This document shows, piece after piece, positions 36,371-45,649 of a DNA stretch of 64,000 nt (within the stretch, counting starts at the first letter, position 1; every line of letters starts with the position of its first letter). The notes under the pieces are model-generated. The model searched no databases, was not told the origin of the DNA, and worked only from the letters and a program-made list of their open reading frames with translations. Source of the stretch: Rhizobiales bacterium 2SD (GTDB lineage: Bacteria > Pseudomonadota > Alphaproteobacteria > Rhizobiales > Beijerinckiaceae); contig SCMY01000008.1 of NCBI GenBank assembly GCA_005502805.1, positions 62,001-126,000 on the forward strand. Direction: 5' to 3'. The translations under genes were made by a program, and so were the position numbers.

Positions 36371-37698
36371 TCGCTCAGCTGCGCCGCCTTGATCAGGGCA
36401 TCGGCGACTCGTTCGTATTCCTCGGCCAGGATCGCGGTCGCGACCCGGACATGCTCGGTCGGCCTCGCCGCGCATTTGCTGCCGGGCAAAACGGCGATGC
36501 CGTGTGCCGCCAGCGTCACCAGTGCGAACTGTTCGGATGCGACCGGCACCCAGATGCACAGCCCGTCGCTCTCCGGCATCGCGAGCCCGCGCTCGGCAAG
36601 GCAGGCGACCAGCGCCCGTCGCCGCTCGGCATAGATTGCGCGGGCTTCGGCGACCCGCCGGCCGGTCCCGGCGTCGGTGAGCAGCCAGGCGGTTGCGGCT
36701 TGCAGCAGCCGGCTGGTCCAGCCCGAGGAGAAGCTGCGATAGGACTGGATCTGCCGGATCACCATGGCAGGCGCCGACAGCACCGCGATCCGAAGATCGG
36801 GTCCCAGCGATTTCGAGAAGGAGCGGATATGCACGACCCGCTCAGGCATGGTCGTGCCGAGGCTGATCGGCGGGTGGATCGAGACGTCGCCGACGCCATC
36901 ATCCTCGATCACCAGCGTGTCGCTATTGGCGAGCACGCGGCCGAGTTCGGCGAGCCGCGCCGGGCTGACATGCTGGCCAGTGACCGAATGGGTGCGCGGC
37001 TGGAAGATGAAGGCGGAAGGCCTCCGCTCCAGCGCGGCGGCGAGTTCCGAGGGCAGGGGGCCTTCCGCATCGCGGCCGACCGGCAGGATCTCGGCGCCAA
37101 GGTCCTCGATGATATCGAGCAGCCGCATCGCGGTCGGATCCTCGATCGCGATGCAGGAGCCGGGCAGAACGGTGGCGTGCAGCACCGAGTAGACCGCGTT
37201 GTAGCCGCCATTGGTGGCGAGGAAGGCGGCCGGCCCGTAGGGCCAATCCGGCGCCACGGCGTCGCGAAGCGCCGGCAGGATCGGCGTGCGCTCGTAGCTA
37301 TTGAGGTTCTCCGCGCTTGCCGCTTGCGCTAGCGCCTCGCGCAAAGGCGGCAGCAGGGCGGCATCCGGCACCGCCAGCGAGAGGTCGAGCGCGTCCGGCC
37401 CGAAATCGGCGACGCTCGTCATCCGCGTCGGCCGCGGCGTCGCATTGTCACCGCTGATCCAGGCGCCGCCGCGCCCGCGCCCCGAGACGATCTTCTGTCG
37501 CTTCAGTTCGCTCCAGGCTTCCGAGACCGTGCCGGGGCTGACGCCGAGCCGGAAAGCGAGGTCGCGCACGGTCGGCAGCCTCATGCCGACCGGCAGCAGG
37601 CCGGAGCGGATCATCTGGCTGAGATCGAGCGCGAGGCCGCGCGCGGTGCGCTGCGTCAGGCGGCTGGCCAGCCAGGCGGCGTCGGGTTCGTCGCTCAT
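36361..37698 (-). CDS. MocR-type regulator (GntR helix-turn-helix fused to aminotransferase-like domain)
   Basis: 445 residues. Residues about 10-80 form a GntR winged helix (LPVGMRLPTVRDLAFRLGVSPGTVSEAW). The rest is a fold-type I PLP domain with the PLP lysine in RSFSKSLGPDLR and the aspartate in EDDGVGD. MocR proteins bind PLP or PLP-amino acid adducts and control metabolism of amino compounds. It is divergent from the operon 37802-42220, which encodes an amidase and an amino-acid ABC transporter; the shared region has GTTC/GAAC repeats. Confidence 0.9.
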   Translation of the reverse strand: MSDEPDAAWLASRLTQRTARGLALDLSQMIRSGLLPVGMRLPTVRDLAFRLGVSPGTVSEAWSELKRQKIVSGRGRGGAWISGDNATPRPTRMTSVADFGPDALDLSLAVPDAALLPPLREALAQAASAENLNSYERTPILPALRDAVAPDWPYGPAAFLATNGGYNAVYSVLHATVLPGSCIAIEDPTAMRLLDIIEDLGAEILPVGRDAEGPLPSELAAALERRPSAFIFQPRTHSVTGQHVSPARLAELGRVLANSDTLVIEDDGVGDVSIHPPISLGTTMPERVVHIRSFSKSLGPDLRIAVLSAPAMVIRQIQSYRSFSSGWTSRLLQAATAWLLTDAGTGRRVAEARAIYAERRRALVACLAERGLAMPESDGLCIWVPVASEQFALVTLAAHGIAVLPGSKCAARPTEHVRVATAILAEEYERVADALIKAAQLSDQR

Positions 37699-37712
37699 CG
37701 ACTCAAAAATGA

Positions 37713-37765
37713 ATGTTCAGGAACGTAATAGAGATTGATCAGCTGAATTGAACATTTATCGTTCC
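37713..37765. promoter_or_regulatory. Interleaved inverted repeats in MocR divergent promoter
   Basis: ATGTTCA (37713-37719) is repeated inverted as TGAACAT (37749-37755), and GGAACG (37720-37725) as CGTTCC (37760-37765). GTTCAGGAAC is itself a near-palindrome. The region is unusually AT-rich for this genome and separates the MocR start from the amidase/ABC operon, as expected for a MocR-controlled promoter. Confidence 0.5.
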
Positions 37766-37801
37766 GGCCGTCCAAGGTTTTCTGCTCAGCGAGGCACCTG
37801 C

Positions 37802-38773
37802 TTGAAACCTGTGATCCGGCTGGCCCTGCGCGACTGGGACTTCATCACACCGCTCTTGCTCGGCGACCTCGCTTCCGATCGTTTCGAGCTGAAGATCGAG
37901 CGCCTCGCCGCGCTGCCTGACGATTTCGCCAGCGATCCGCGCTTCGATGCCAGCGAGATCTCGTTCAGCCGTTACACCACCGGATGCGCCCGCGGCGAGG
38001 CTGGCGTCGTCGGCATTCCGAACTTCATCATGCGCGGCTTCCGCCATCGCTGCGTCGTCACCGCAGCCGACAGCAGGCTGACCCGCTTCGACGAGCTCCG
38101 CGGCAAGCGCATCGGCATTGCCGGCTGGCAGGATTCCGGCAACACCTGGACCCGCGCCGCCATGGCGCAGGCTGGGCTCGGCATCGACGACGCCTTCTGG
38201 GCCGTCAGCCGCCTTGCCGCCGATCACCCGATCACCGACCGCGTCGGGCGCTATGCCCGCCCCGGACGGATCGAGGCACTGCCCGGCCAGCCGCCGCTGC
38301 TCGACTTGCTCGCCGCGGGCGAGATCGACGCCGTGCTCATGCCCTTCATGCCGAAGGGCTTCTTCTCGAAGGGCTCGCGCTTCCGGGCGCTGCTGCCGGA
38401 TGTCCGCGCTTCTGAGCGTGAGTATTTCGGCAAGGTCGGCTACGTCCCGGGCATGCACATCATCGGCCTCAAGCCCGAGCTCGCCGCGCGCGAGCCCTGG
38501 CTGGCGCAGGCGCTGAGCGACCTGCTCGACGAGAGCCAGCGCATCTGGCTGGAGAAGCGCCGCCGCTATGCCGACACCACGCCCTGGCTGATCGACGAGC
38601 TGGTGCGCAGCGGGCATGATCTGCCCGAGAGCTGGAACGAGAGCGGGCTGGCCGCGAACCGGACGATGATCGCCGCGTTCATCGAGCAGCTGCGGATTCA
38701 ACAGCTCGCCGAGACCGATCTGACGCCCGAGACCCTGTTCCCGGCCGCATCCGCGCTGGAAGGAGCCAACTGA
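37802..38773 (+). CDS. SsuA/NMT1-like substrate-binding-type protein without signal peptide
   Basis: 323 residues from TTG 37802, which has GAGG 8 bases before it; a TTG at 37748 would lie inside the inverted repeats. Type-2 periplasmic-binding fold related to the NMT1/SsuA group and to proteins annotated as 4,5-dihydroxyphthalate decarboxylase (LRDWDF, FSRYTTG, RGKRIGIAGWQDSGNTW). No signal peptide is seen, so a cytoplasmic enzyme or sensor is as likely as a transport component. Its stop overlaps the start of the amidase gene (TGATG). Confidence 0.78.
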   Translation: MKPVIRLALRDWDFITPLLLGDLASDRFELKIERLAALPDDFASDPRFDASEISFSRYTTGCARGEAGVVGIPNFIMRGFRHRCVVTAADSRLTRFDELRGKRIGIAGWQDSGNTWTRAAMAQAGLGIDDAFWAVSRLAADHPITDRVGRYARPGRIEALPGQPPLLDLLAAGEIDAVLMPFMPKGFFSKGSRFRALLPDVRASEREYFGKVGYVPGMHIIGLKPELAAREPWLAQALSDLLDESQRIWLEKRRRYADTTPWLIDELVRSGHDLPESWNESGLAANRTMIAAFIEQLRIQQLAETDLTPETLFPAASALEGAN

Positions 38774-39564
38774 TGAAAGCCGCGCTCGGACAATTCGCCG
38801 TCAGCCGCGAATGGCAGGAAAACCTCGCCACTTCCGTCCGCCTGATGGGCGAGGCGAAGGCCGCCGGCGCCGATTTGCTGCTGCTGCCTGAAGGCATTCT
38901 GGCCCGCGACATCACCGATCCCGACATCGTGCTGAAGACGGCGCAGCCGCTCGACGGCCCGTTCATGCAGGGCGTGCTGGAAGCGAGCAAGGGCTCGGCG
39001 CTGACGACCCTGTTCTGCATCCACGTCCCGAACGGCAAGGGCCGCGTCTTCAACGTCCATGTCGCGGTCCGCGACGGCGCTATCGTCGCCGCCTATCGCA
39101 AGCTCCATCTCTACGACGCCTTTTCGGCGTTGGAATCGACCAATGTCGAGCCGGGCAGCGAAGTGCCGCCGCTGCTCGAGATCGCCGGCCTGAAATGCGG
39201 GCTGATGACCTGCTACGATGTGCGCTTTCCGGAGCTGGCTCGCCGCCTCGCGCTCGATGGCGCCGACGTGCTGCTGCTGCCGGCCGCCTGGGTGCGCGGC
39301 CTCGGCAAGGAGGCGCATTGGGATGTGCTGGTCACGGCCCGCGCGCTGGAGAACACCTGCTACGTCGTCGCCACCGGTGAGTGCGGTCCGCGCAATATCG
39401 GCGCCAGCATGGTGGTCGATCCGCTCGGCGTCGCCATTGCCCGCGCCGGCGAGGCTCCGGCGCTGATCTATGCGCAGATCGATCCGGCCCGCATCGCCGC
39501 GGCACGCGCCGCGCTGCCGGTCCTCGCCAACCGCCGCTTCGCCGGTCCCGAGCTCGCCGCCTAA
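38773..39564 (+). CDS. Nitrilase-superfamily amidohydrolase
   Basis: 263 residues, one-domain carbon-nitrogen hydrolase with the complete catalytic triad: Glu40 (LLLPEG), Lys110 (YRKLHLYD) and Cys147 (LMTCYDVRFPE). Closest in motif style to omega-amidase/deaminated-glutathione amidase. Translationally coupled to the upstream binding-like protein and followed after 45 bases by an amino-acid ABC transporter, so it probably frees ammonia or an amino acid from an imported amide. Confidence 0.88.
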   Translation: MKAALGQFAVSREWQENLATSVRLMGEAKAAGADLLLLPEGILARDITDPDIVLKTAQPLDGPFMQGVLEASKGSALTTLFCIHVPNGKGRVFNVHVAVRDGAIVAAYRKLHLYDAFSALESTNVEPGSEVPPLLEIAGLKCGLMTCYDVRFPELARRLALDGADVLLLPAAWVRGLGKEAHWDVLVTARALENTCYVVATGECGPRNIGASMVVDPLGVAIARAGEAPALIYAQIDPARIAAARAALPVLANRRFAGPELAA

Positions 39565-39609
39565 GAGCGGGCCGCCGGTCTCCAGACAACGATAAAAGGG
39601 AACGTCGCC

Positions 39610-40506
39610 ATGAACATGATCGTGAAAGTCGCCGGAGCCGCCGCGCTGGCGGCCGTACTCCTGCAGGCTCCGGCCTTCGCCCAGGACGCCAGCATCAAGA
39701 TTCCCGAGCAGAAGGTCGACGAGACCCTGCGCGCCAAATTGCCGGAGGCGATCCGCAGCGCCGGCAAGATGATCTCGGTCAACAACGGCTCCTTCCCGCC
39801 CTACGAGATCGTCACCGACGCCAAGACCATGACCGGAGCCGCCGCCGAGCTTTCCGACGCCATCGGCCAGCTCCTCGGCGTCAAGATCGAGCATGCGACG
39901 GTGAGCGGGCTCGCCGCGGCGCTGAGCGGCATCGCTTCCGGCCGCTATCAGTTCGCCATGGGGCCGGTCGGCGACTTCAAGTCACGCCAGGAGTCGAACG
40001 ACTTCGTCGACTATGTCCGGGAGTTCGTGATCTTCGCGGTGCAGAAGGGCAACCCGAAGGCGATCGCCAGCCTCGACGACACCTGCGGCAAGAAGATCGC
40101 GGTGATGTCGGCGGGCTCTGCCGAGAAGGTGATCAAGGCGCAGGCCGAGAAATGCGCGGCCGAAGGCAAGCCTACGCTGGAGGTGATGTCCTTCACCGAC
40201 CAGCCGACCTCGATCCTCTCGGTCCGCTCGCGGCGCTCAGACGGCTTCTTCTCCTCGCAGGCGCCGCTGACCTATTTCGTCCAGCAGGCCAAGGGCGACC
40301 TCGAACTCGCCGCGGTCGGCAAGGCCAACGGCTTCCAGGATCTGTTCCAGGGCGCGGTCGTGCCGAAGGGCTCGCCGCTGGGCGAGGTGTTGCTGGCTTC
40401 GATCAAGGTACTCAAGGCGAATGGCACCTATGAGGCGATCTTCAAGAAATGGGGCCTCGAGAACAATATGATCGGCGAGCCCGGCATCAATCTTTCGAAG
40501 AACTGA
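39610..40506 (+). CDS. Polar amino-acid ABC transporter binding protein
   Basis: 298 residues with a Sec signal (cleavage after about FAQ, residue 25). SBP_bac_3 fold: MISVNNGSFPPYEI, GAAAELSDAIGQLLGVK, GIASGRYQFAMGPVGDF. Part of a PAAT-type system with the next two genes. Ligand probably an amino acid, opine or amide derivative; not determinable. Confidence 0.9.
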   Translation: MNMIVKVAGAAALAAVLLQAPAFAQDASIKIPEQKVDETLRAKLPEAIRSAGKMISVNNGSFPPYEIVTDAKTMTGAAAELSDAIGQLLGVKIEHATVSGLAAALSGIASGRYQFAMGPVGDFKSRQESNDFVDYVREFVIFAVQKGNPKAIASLDDTCGKKIAVMSAGSAEKVIKAQAEKCAAEGKPTLEVMSFTDQPTSILSVRSRRSDGFFSSQAPLTYFVQQAKGDLELAAVGKANGFQDLFQGAVVPKGSPLGEVLLASIKVLKANGTYEAIFKKWGLENNMIGEPGINLSKN

Positions 40507-40517
40507 GCGGGCAAGCC

Positions 40518-41429
40518 ATGAGCAGCGCGGCTGAGCCGATGCATGACCGGCAGGCGACGCTGCGCGACGTCGCCAACGCCCACCGCCCGGTCGAATGGGG
40601 GCGCTGGCTGCTCTGGGCCTTCGTGCTCGCGGTCAGCGCCAATTTCGCCTGGATCGTCGCCTGGAACCCGAATTTCGGCTGGCCGGTCGTGGCGCAATGG
40701 TTCACGGCCGAGTCGATCCTGCGCGGCCTTTACGTCACGCTTGGGCTCACCGTGGTGGCGATGGTGATCGGCGTCATCATCGGCCTCCTGCTGGCGATCG
40801 CACGGCTCTCGGACGACCGGCTGTTCAGCGGCCTCGCCGGGCTCTTCATCTGGTTCTTCCGCGGCACGCCGCTGCTGGTCCAGCTGATCTTCTGGTACAA
40901 CCTCTCGACGCTCTTTCCCGAGATCTCGATATCGATCCCGTTCGGGCCGACGCTGGTCAGCTGGCACACCAACGACCTGATCACGCCGATGACGGCGGCG
41001 ATTGCCGGCCTGTCGCTCAACGAGGCCGCCTATATGGCCGAGATCATCCGCGGCGGCCTGCTTTCGGTCGACAAGGGTCAGACCGAGGCGAGCGACGCCT
41101 TCGGCATGACGCGGGCGCGGGCGCTGCGCCGGGTCATCATCCCGCAGGCGATGCGCTCGATCGTGCCGCCTACCGGCAACCAGTTGATCAGCATGATCAA
41201 GGCGACCTCGCTGGTCAGCGTCATCGCCATGGCCGACCTGCTCTATTCGGTGCAGGCCGTCTACAACCGCACCTTCGAGGTCGTCCCGATGCTGATGGTC
41301 GCGGTGATCTGGTATCTCATCATCACCACCGTCCTGAACATCGGCCAGGGCTTCATCGAGCGCTACTATGCCCGCGGCGAGCGTGGCGCGACCGAGCGCA
41401 TGCCCGTCATCGCGGAGGCGACGCCATGA
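40518..41429 (+). CDS. Polar amino-acid ABC transporter permease
   Basis: 303 residues from ATG 40518; the frame reaches 40449 inside the previous gene. Several membrane helices with the HisM/GlnP landmarks FFRGTPLLVQLIFWY and the EAA loop EASDAFGMTRARALRRVIIPQAMR. Only one permease gene is present, so a homodimeric channel is likely. Four-base overlap with the ATPase gene. Confidence 0.92.
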   Translation: MSSAAEPMHDRQATLRDVANAHRPVEWGRWLLWAFVLAVSANFAWIVAWNPNFGWPVVAQWFTAESILRGLYVTLGLTVVAMVIGVIIGLLLAIARLSDDRLFSGLAGLFIWFFRGTPLLVQLIFWYNLSTLFPEISISIPFGPTLVSWHTNDLITPMTAAIAGLSLNEAAYMAEIIRGGLLSVDKGQTEASDAFGMTRARALRRVIIPQAMRSIVPPTGNQLISMIKATSLVSVIAMADLLYSVQAVYNRTFEVVPMLMVAVIWYLIITTVLNIGQGFIERYYARGERGATERMPVIAEATP

Positions 41430-42220
41430 GCCGGATCGCGAGCGAGGGCGCGCCGCTGGTCAGTGCCCGCAACGTCCACAAATCCTTCGGCCATAACGAG
41501 GTGCTGAAGGGCATCGATCTCGACGTCATGCCGGGCGAGGTCGTCGTCGTGCTAGGGCCCTCCGGTTCGGGCAAGTCGACCTTCCTGCGCTGCATCAACC
41601 ATCTGGAAGCGATCGATCGCGGCTCGATCATGGTCGCCGGCGAGCAGATCGGCTACCGGCTGAGCGGCGAACGGCTGACCAAGCTCTCGCCGCGCGCGAT
41701 CGCGGCGCAGCGCCGGCAGATCGGCATGGTCTTCCAGCAGTTCAATCTCTTTCCACATATGACGGCGCTGGAGAACATCATCGAGGCGCCGGTCGGCGTC
41801 CACGGCCACTCCCGCAAGGACGCGACCGACTACGCCATGGAACTGCTCGCCCGCATCGGGCTGACCGAGAAGGCCAACGCCTATCCGCGCCAGCTCTCCG
41901 GCGGCCAGCAGCAGCGCGTCGCCATCGCCCGGGCGCTGGCGATCCGGCCGAAGCTGATGCTCTTCGACGAGCCGACCTCGGCGCTCGATCCCGAGCTCGT
42001 CGGCGAGGTGCTGGCGACGATGCGCGATCTCGCCGGCCAGGGCCTGACCATGATCGTCGTCACCCATGAGATCGGCTTTGCCCGCGAGGCGGCCGACCGC
42101 GTCGTCTTCATGGATGGTGGCCTCGTCGTCGAGCAGGGGAGGCCGGAAGAGGTGCTCGCCAATCCGAGCCATCCGCGCACCCGCCTCTTCCTCAGCCGCT
42201 TCATCCGCGAAGCGGCCTAA
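41426..42220 (+). CDS. Polar amino-acid ABC transporter ATPase, GlnQ-like
   Basis: 264 residues. Walker [11 protein letters not shown] loop [15 protein letters not shown], signature LSGGQQQR, Walker [15 protein letters not shown] and switch [18 protein letters not shown], all of GlnQ/HisP type. ATG overlaps the permease stop (ATGA) and is preceded by GGAGG. It ends the operon that starts at 37802. Confidence 0.95.
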   Translation: MSRIASEGAPLVSARNVHKSFGHNEVLKGIDLDVMPGEVVVVLGPSGSGKSTFLRCINHLEAIDRGSIMVAGEQIGYRLSGERLTKLSPRAIAAQRRQIGMVFQQFNLFPHMTALENIIEAPVGVHGHSRKDATDYAMELLARIGLTEKANAYPRQLSGGQQQRVAIARALAIRPKLMLFDEPTSALDPELVGEVLATMRDLAGQGLTMIVVTHEIGFAREAADRVVFMDGGLVVEQGRPEEVLANPSHPRTRLFLSRFIREAA

Positions 42221-42287
42221 GGACGGCCAGTCCCGTCAGAATGATCCCCGACGCAATCGCGCCGGGCGGCTCGGCAAGGCGCCTTGG

Positions 42288-42297
42288 TTAACGTTAA
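42288..42297. promoter_or_regulatory. TTAACGTTAA palindrome before the chemoreceptor gene
   Basis: Perfect 10-base palindrome about 65 bases before the chemoreceptor start, followed by an AT-rich stretch (about 42295-42330) that probably holds the promoter. It resembles CtrA half-sites but lacks the seven-base spacing. Confidence 0.35.
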
Positions 42298-42362
42298 ACG
42301 ATCATTATCAGATATCCGAATATATTGATGGAAAGGGGTGTGAAGACCGGGGGAGACTGAGC

Positions 42363-44531
42363 ATGGGCCGTCCGCAATCTCAGCGGCAGCGCTTTCGCCT
42401 GACAGGTGTCGGCGCGGTCATCGGCATGGCCCTGACAGCAGCCGTCGCACTCGTCGCCGCAGCCGGCGCCTTTTCCACCCAGCGCCTCGGCAACCGAATC
42501 CTGACCGAGACGATCGCGCGCGAAATGACGAGTGCCCAGGAGACCCTGCGCACCAGCCTGGACAGCGAAGTCAAGCGCGCTTTGTCCATGGCGGATGTCA
42601 TCGCGAGCAATGCCCAGATCCAGGCGCGTTTCGCCGCTGGCGATCGCGAGGCTCTCGCCGCCGCGACTGTCCCGGGTTTCGCCGCGCTGAAGGCGAATGA
42701 CGGCGTCGTCCAGCTGCAGTTCCATGTCGCGCCGGCCACCTCGTTCCTGCGCGCGCATCGCCCGGAGAAGTTCGGCGACGACCTGTCTTCCTTCCGCTTC
42801 ACGGTGGTCGAAGCCAACAAGTCGGGCAAGCCGGTCTTCGGTCTCGAGAATGGCGTCGAGGGCCTCGGCGTGCGTGGCGTGATGCCGGTCCGGTTCGAGG
42901 GCAAGGCGGTCGGGACTGTCGAAGTCGGGCTCAATTTCGGCCAGGCCTTCTTCGACGCCTTCAAGAAGATGTCCGGCAACGACATCGCCTTTTTCGTCCT
43001 CGCCAATGGCGAGCTCAAGCGCTTCGCCTCGACGCTTGCCGATGACGGTCTGCTCTCGCAGGAGATGTTGCGTCAGGGCCTCTCTGGGACGACGGAAGTC
43101 CAGCGTCTCGCCATTGGCGGGCGCGCCAGCGCCATGGTCTATGCGCCGGTCAAGGACTACCGCGGCGATGTGATCGGCGCCTACGCACTCGTCTCCGACA
43201 TCTCCGCCCTCAGCTCGATCATGGATGCCGCGCTGTCGGCCTCGGCGCTGGTCGCGCTCGTCAGCCTGATTTCGGCGATCGCCTGCGCCTGGATGTTGAA
43301 TCGCTGGATCGCCGCCCCGGTGCGCGGCATGACCAGCACGATGACGGCGCTGGCGCAGGGCGATCGCGACGTGCTCGTTCCCTCGCTGTCGCGCCGTGAC
43401 GAAATCGGCGAGATGGCTCAGGCGGTCGATGTCTTCAAGCGTGCCGCTATCGAGAAGGAGGCGATCGCCGCCGAGAAACAGCATGCCGAGCAGGAGGTCG
43501 AGGCCCAGCGCCATGCCGCTGACGCCGAGCGGTCGCGCAACGAGGCCGAGCGTCAGGACGCCACGCAGCAGCTGGCGGTCGTGGTCTCGGCACTGGGCAC
43601 CGGGCTGGAGCATCTCGCCAATGGCAATCTCGGCTATCGCATCGATCAGCCGGTCGCAACCGCCTATGCCAAATTGAAGGACGATTTCAACGCGGCGATC
43701 GGCAAGCTGCGCGACACGATGCGGCGGATCGCGACGAGTACCGAGAGCATGAAGGCGGGCGCCGGCGAGATCAGCCAGGCGGCGGACGACCTCGCCAGCC
43801 GCACCGAGCAGCAGGCTTCCTCGGTCGAGGAGACTGCGACGGCGCTCGACCAGCTGACCGCGACCGTGCGTCAGACCGCCGAAGGCGCGCGCCAGGCCAG
43901 CCACGCGACGACGCAGGTCAAGGGCGAAGCCGAGCAGTCCGGCCAGATCGTCCGCGAGGCGGTCGCCGCCATGAGCGGCATCGAGAAATCCTCCGACGAG
44001 ATCTCGCAGATCGTCGGCGTGATCGACGAGATCGCCTTCCAGACCAATCTGCTCGCGCTGAATGCCTCGGTCGAGGCGGCGCGCGCCGGCGATGCCGGCA
44101 AGGGCTTTGCGGTCGTCGCCTCCGAGGTGCGGGCGCTGGCGCAGCGCTCGGCGGATGCGGCCAAGGAGATCAAGGGCCTGATCACGGCTTCCAGCGTCGA
44201 GGTCGAGAAGGGTGTCGCGCTGGTCGGCCAGACCGGAACGGCGCTGGAGCGGATGTCCGGCGAGATCACCCGCGCCACCTCGCTGGTCGCCGAGATCGCC
44301 TCGGCCGCACAGGAGCAGGCGACGGGGCTGCAGGAGGTCAACACCGCGGTCAACGAGATGGATCAGGCGACGCAGCAGAACGCGGCGATGGCCGAGCAGT
44401 CGACCGCCGCCTCGCAGGCGCTGGCGCAGGAAGCCGACAGGCTGGCGGCGCTCGTTTCCTACTTCAGCCTTGAAGCGCCTGAGCCGCCACTGCGGCAGGC
44501 CGCGTGGAGCCCGGCGCGCGACGCGGCCTGA
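42363..44531 (+). CDS. Methyl-accepting chemotaxis protein with double-Cache-like sensor
   Basis: 722 residues. TM1 about 13-37; a periplasmic domain of about 250 residues that looks like a dCACHE sensor ([22 protein letters not shown]); TM2 about 285-310; HAMP domain(s) to about 440; then a methyl-accepting coiled coil with the hairpin tip [20 protein letters not shown]. The C-terminus lacks an obvious CheR/CheB-docking pentapeptide. ATG 42363 has GGGGAG 8 bases upstream. Located after an amino-acid transporter operon, which hints at an amino-acid or amine ligand, but it has its own promoter region. Confidence 0.92.
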   Translation: MGRPQSQRQRFRLTGVGAVIGMALTAAVALVAAAGAFSTQRLGNRILTETIAREMTSAQETLRTSLDSEVKRALSMADVIASNAQIQARFAAGDREALAAATVPGFAALKANDGVVQLQFHVAPATSFLRAHRPEKFGDDLSSFRFTVVEANKSGKPVFGLENGVEGLGVRGVMPVRFEGKAVGTVEVGLNFGQAFFDAFKKMSGNDIAFFVLANGELKRFASTLADDGLLSQEMLRQGLSGTTEVQRLAIGGRASAMVYAPVKDYRGDVIGAYALVSDISALSSIMDAALSASALVALVSLISAIACAWMLNRWIAAPVRGMTSTMTALAQGDRDVLVPSLSRRDEIGEMAQAVDVFKRAAIEKEAIAAEKQHAEQEVEAQRHAADAERSRNEAERQDATQQLAVVVSALGTGLEHLANGNLGYRIDQPVATAYAKLKDDFNAAIGKLRDTMRRIATSTESMKAGAGEISQAADDLASRTEQQASSVEETATALDQLTATVRQTAEGARQASHATTQVKGEAEQSGQIVREAVAAMSGIEKSSDEISQIVGVIDEIAFQTNLLALNASVEAARAGDAGKGFAVVASEVRALAQRSADAAKEIKGLITASSVEVEKGVALVGQTGTALERMSGEITRATSLVAEIASAAQEQATGLQEVNTAVNEMDQATQQNAAMAEQSTAASQALAQEADRLAALVSYFSLEAPEPPLRQAAWSPARDAA

Positions 44532-44538
44532 GGGGCGA

Positions 44539-45012
44539 TCAGCCCCCCTCCAGCTCCCTGGCCCGCTCCAGCGCCAGCTCGGTGCCTTTCTCGACAAAGT
44601 CGGCGATCAGCTCGAGTTCCTCGACACTGTATTGCCGCATCAGTGCGGCCGAGCGCTCCGCCATCGGCGCGAACAGCTCCAGGATCGGCCTGATCGCCTC
44701 CGGCACGATCCGGACGACGACCTTGCGTCGATCCTGTGGATCGGCGGCTCGCTCGACATAGCCCTTCCTGGCGAGGCGATCGATCAGGCCGGTCACGGCG
44801 CCGCTGGTCAGCTTCGTATGCTCCATGATCTGCCCGGCGGTCACGGGGCCGGCGAGCAGGATCATGTCGAGACATTCGAGATCGACAGAGGCGATACCCA
44901 CCCGTTTTGCAACCGCCTGGCTGTGTAGCGCGCTCGCGGCGCCCATCCGGCGCAGGACCGTGGTCAGGCGTGCGATCGCTCGAACTTGACTGGAAGGAGG
45001 CGTCTGTCTCAT
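44539..45012 (-). CDS. MarR-family regulator
   Basis: 157 residues, winged helix dimer. Core DNA-binding region at about 50-110: LTSGAVTGLIDRLARKGYVERAADPQDRRKVVV. It is divergent from a small membrane-protein gene, with a TATCT/AGATA repeat at its start, an arrangement typical of MarR regulators that repress themselves and their neighbour until a ligand binds. Confidence 0.92.
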   Translation of the reverse strand: MRQTPPSSQVRAIARLTTVLRRMGAASALHSQAVAKRVGIASVDLECLDMILLAGPVTAGQIMEHTKLTSGAVTGLIDRLARKGYVERAADPQDRRKVVVRIVPEAIRPILELFAPMAERSAALMRQYSVEELELIADFVEKGTELALERARELEGG

Positions 45013-45019
45013 ATCTCAG

Positions 45020-45030
45020 TATCTAAGATA
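45020..45030. promoter_or_regulatory. TATCTAAGATA operator candidate for MarR
   Basis: TATCT and AGATA around a central A, 8 bases upstream of the MarR start and about 20 bases before the divergent gene. Another TATCT lies at 45013-45017. MarR proteins typically bind such short AT-rich inverted repeats. Confidence 0.55.
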
Positions 45031-45051
45031 ATTAGCGATCGAGATAAAACC

Positions 45052-45507
45052 ATGGACGCGATCATCCTGTCTACGGCGTTGGCGGCGCTTCTGGCCAATA
45101 TCGGGCTGGGCGGCGGAATCTTCGAGCACAGCGTTGTCGACCGGGCCTGGCCGCGCAAGCCCGAGATCATCCAGCCCCGGAAGGGTGGCATCAGCCGAGC
45201 CCGGTTCTGGATCCCCGCCCATTCCCTGTTTGAGCTCAGCCTGCTCGTCACGCTCTATCTCGGCTGGGGCCATGACGGCGTCCGCAATGCGCTGCTCCTG
45301 GCACTCGCCGCGCATCTGGCGCTGCGGCTTTGGTCGGCCTTCGACATGATCCCGAAGGCGATTGCCTTCGAGAAGGCGGAGACGATCGACGAGGTCGCCG
45401 CTCGCGACTGGACGAAGCGCAGCCTGATGCGGTTTCCGCTGGCGCTGCTCACCAGCCTCGCCGCGCTCGCGGCTTTCGGCGCCGCTTGCGGCCTGAATCT
45501 GGGCTGA
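45052..45507 (+). CDS. Small integral membrane protein divergent from MarR gene
   Basis: 151 residues, about four membrane helices (near 5-20, 55-72, 76-92 and 125-145), with a conserved-looking cytoplasmic loop VVDRAWPRKPEIIQPRKGG. No family that I can name; the size and layout are like DUF1772-type or other MarR-linked membrane proteins. ATG 45052 is the first Met after the operator. Likely controlled by the adjacent MarR protein. Confidence 0.72.
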   Translation: MDAIILSTALAALLANIGLGGGIFEHSVVDRAWPRKPEIIQPRKGGISRARFWIPAHSLFELSLLVTLYLGWGHDGVRNALLLALAAHLALRLWSAFDMIPKAIAFEKAETIDEVAARDWTKRSLMRFPLALLTSLAALAAFGAACGLNLG

Positions 45508-45556
45508 GTTCAGCGGCCTCCCAAACGTCGGTAGGAGAAGGCGCGGTAGATTGACA

Positions 45557-45580
45557 ATGTTTTGCATATAAGACAAACAT
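45557..45580. promoter_or_regulatory. Imperfect palindrome and AT-rich promoter before the TTT operon
   Basis: ATGTTT (45557-45562) and AAACAT (45575-45580) are inverted arms of a 24-base element matching at 9 of 12 positions. It overlaps a TTGACA (45551-45556) and a TTGCAT/TATAAA pair (45562, 45586) of promoter type. Probably the operator/promoter of the tctBAC genes; no regulator gene adjoins. Confidence 0.45.
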
Positions 45581-45649
45581 TCATATATAAATGAAAAGCG
45601 TGGTGCCCGGCTCTGGTCCGAAGGCGCCCGTCGCGCCGGGGGAGGAGCG

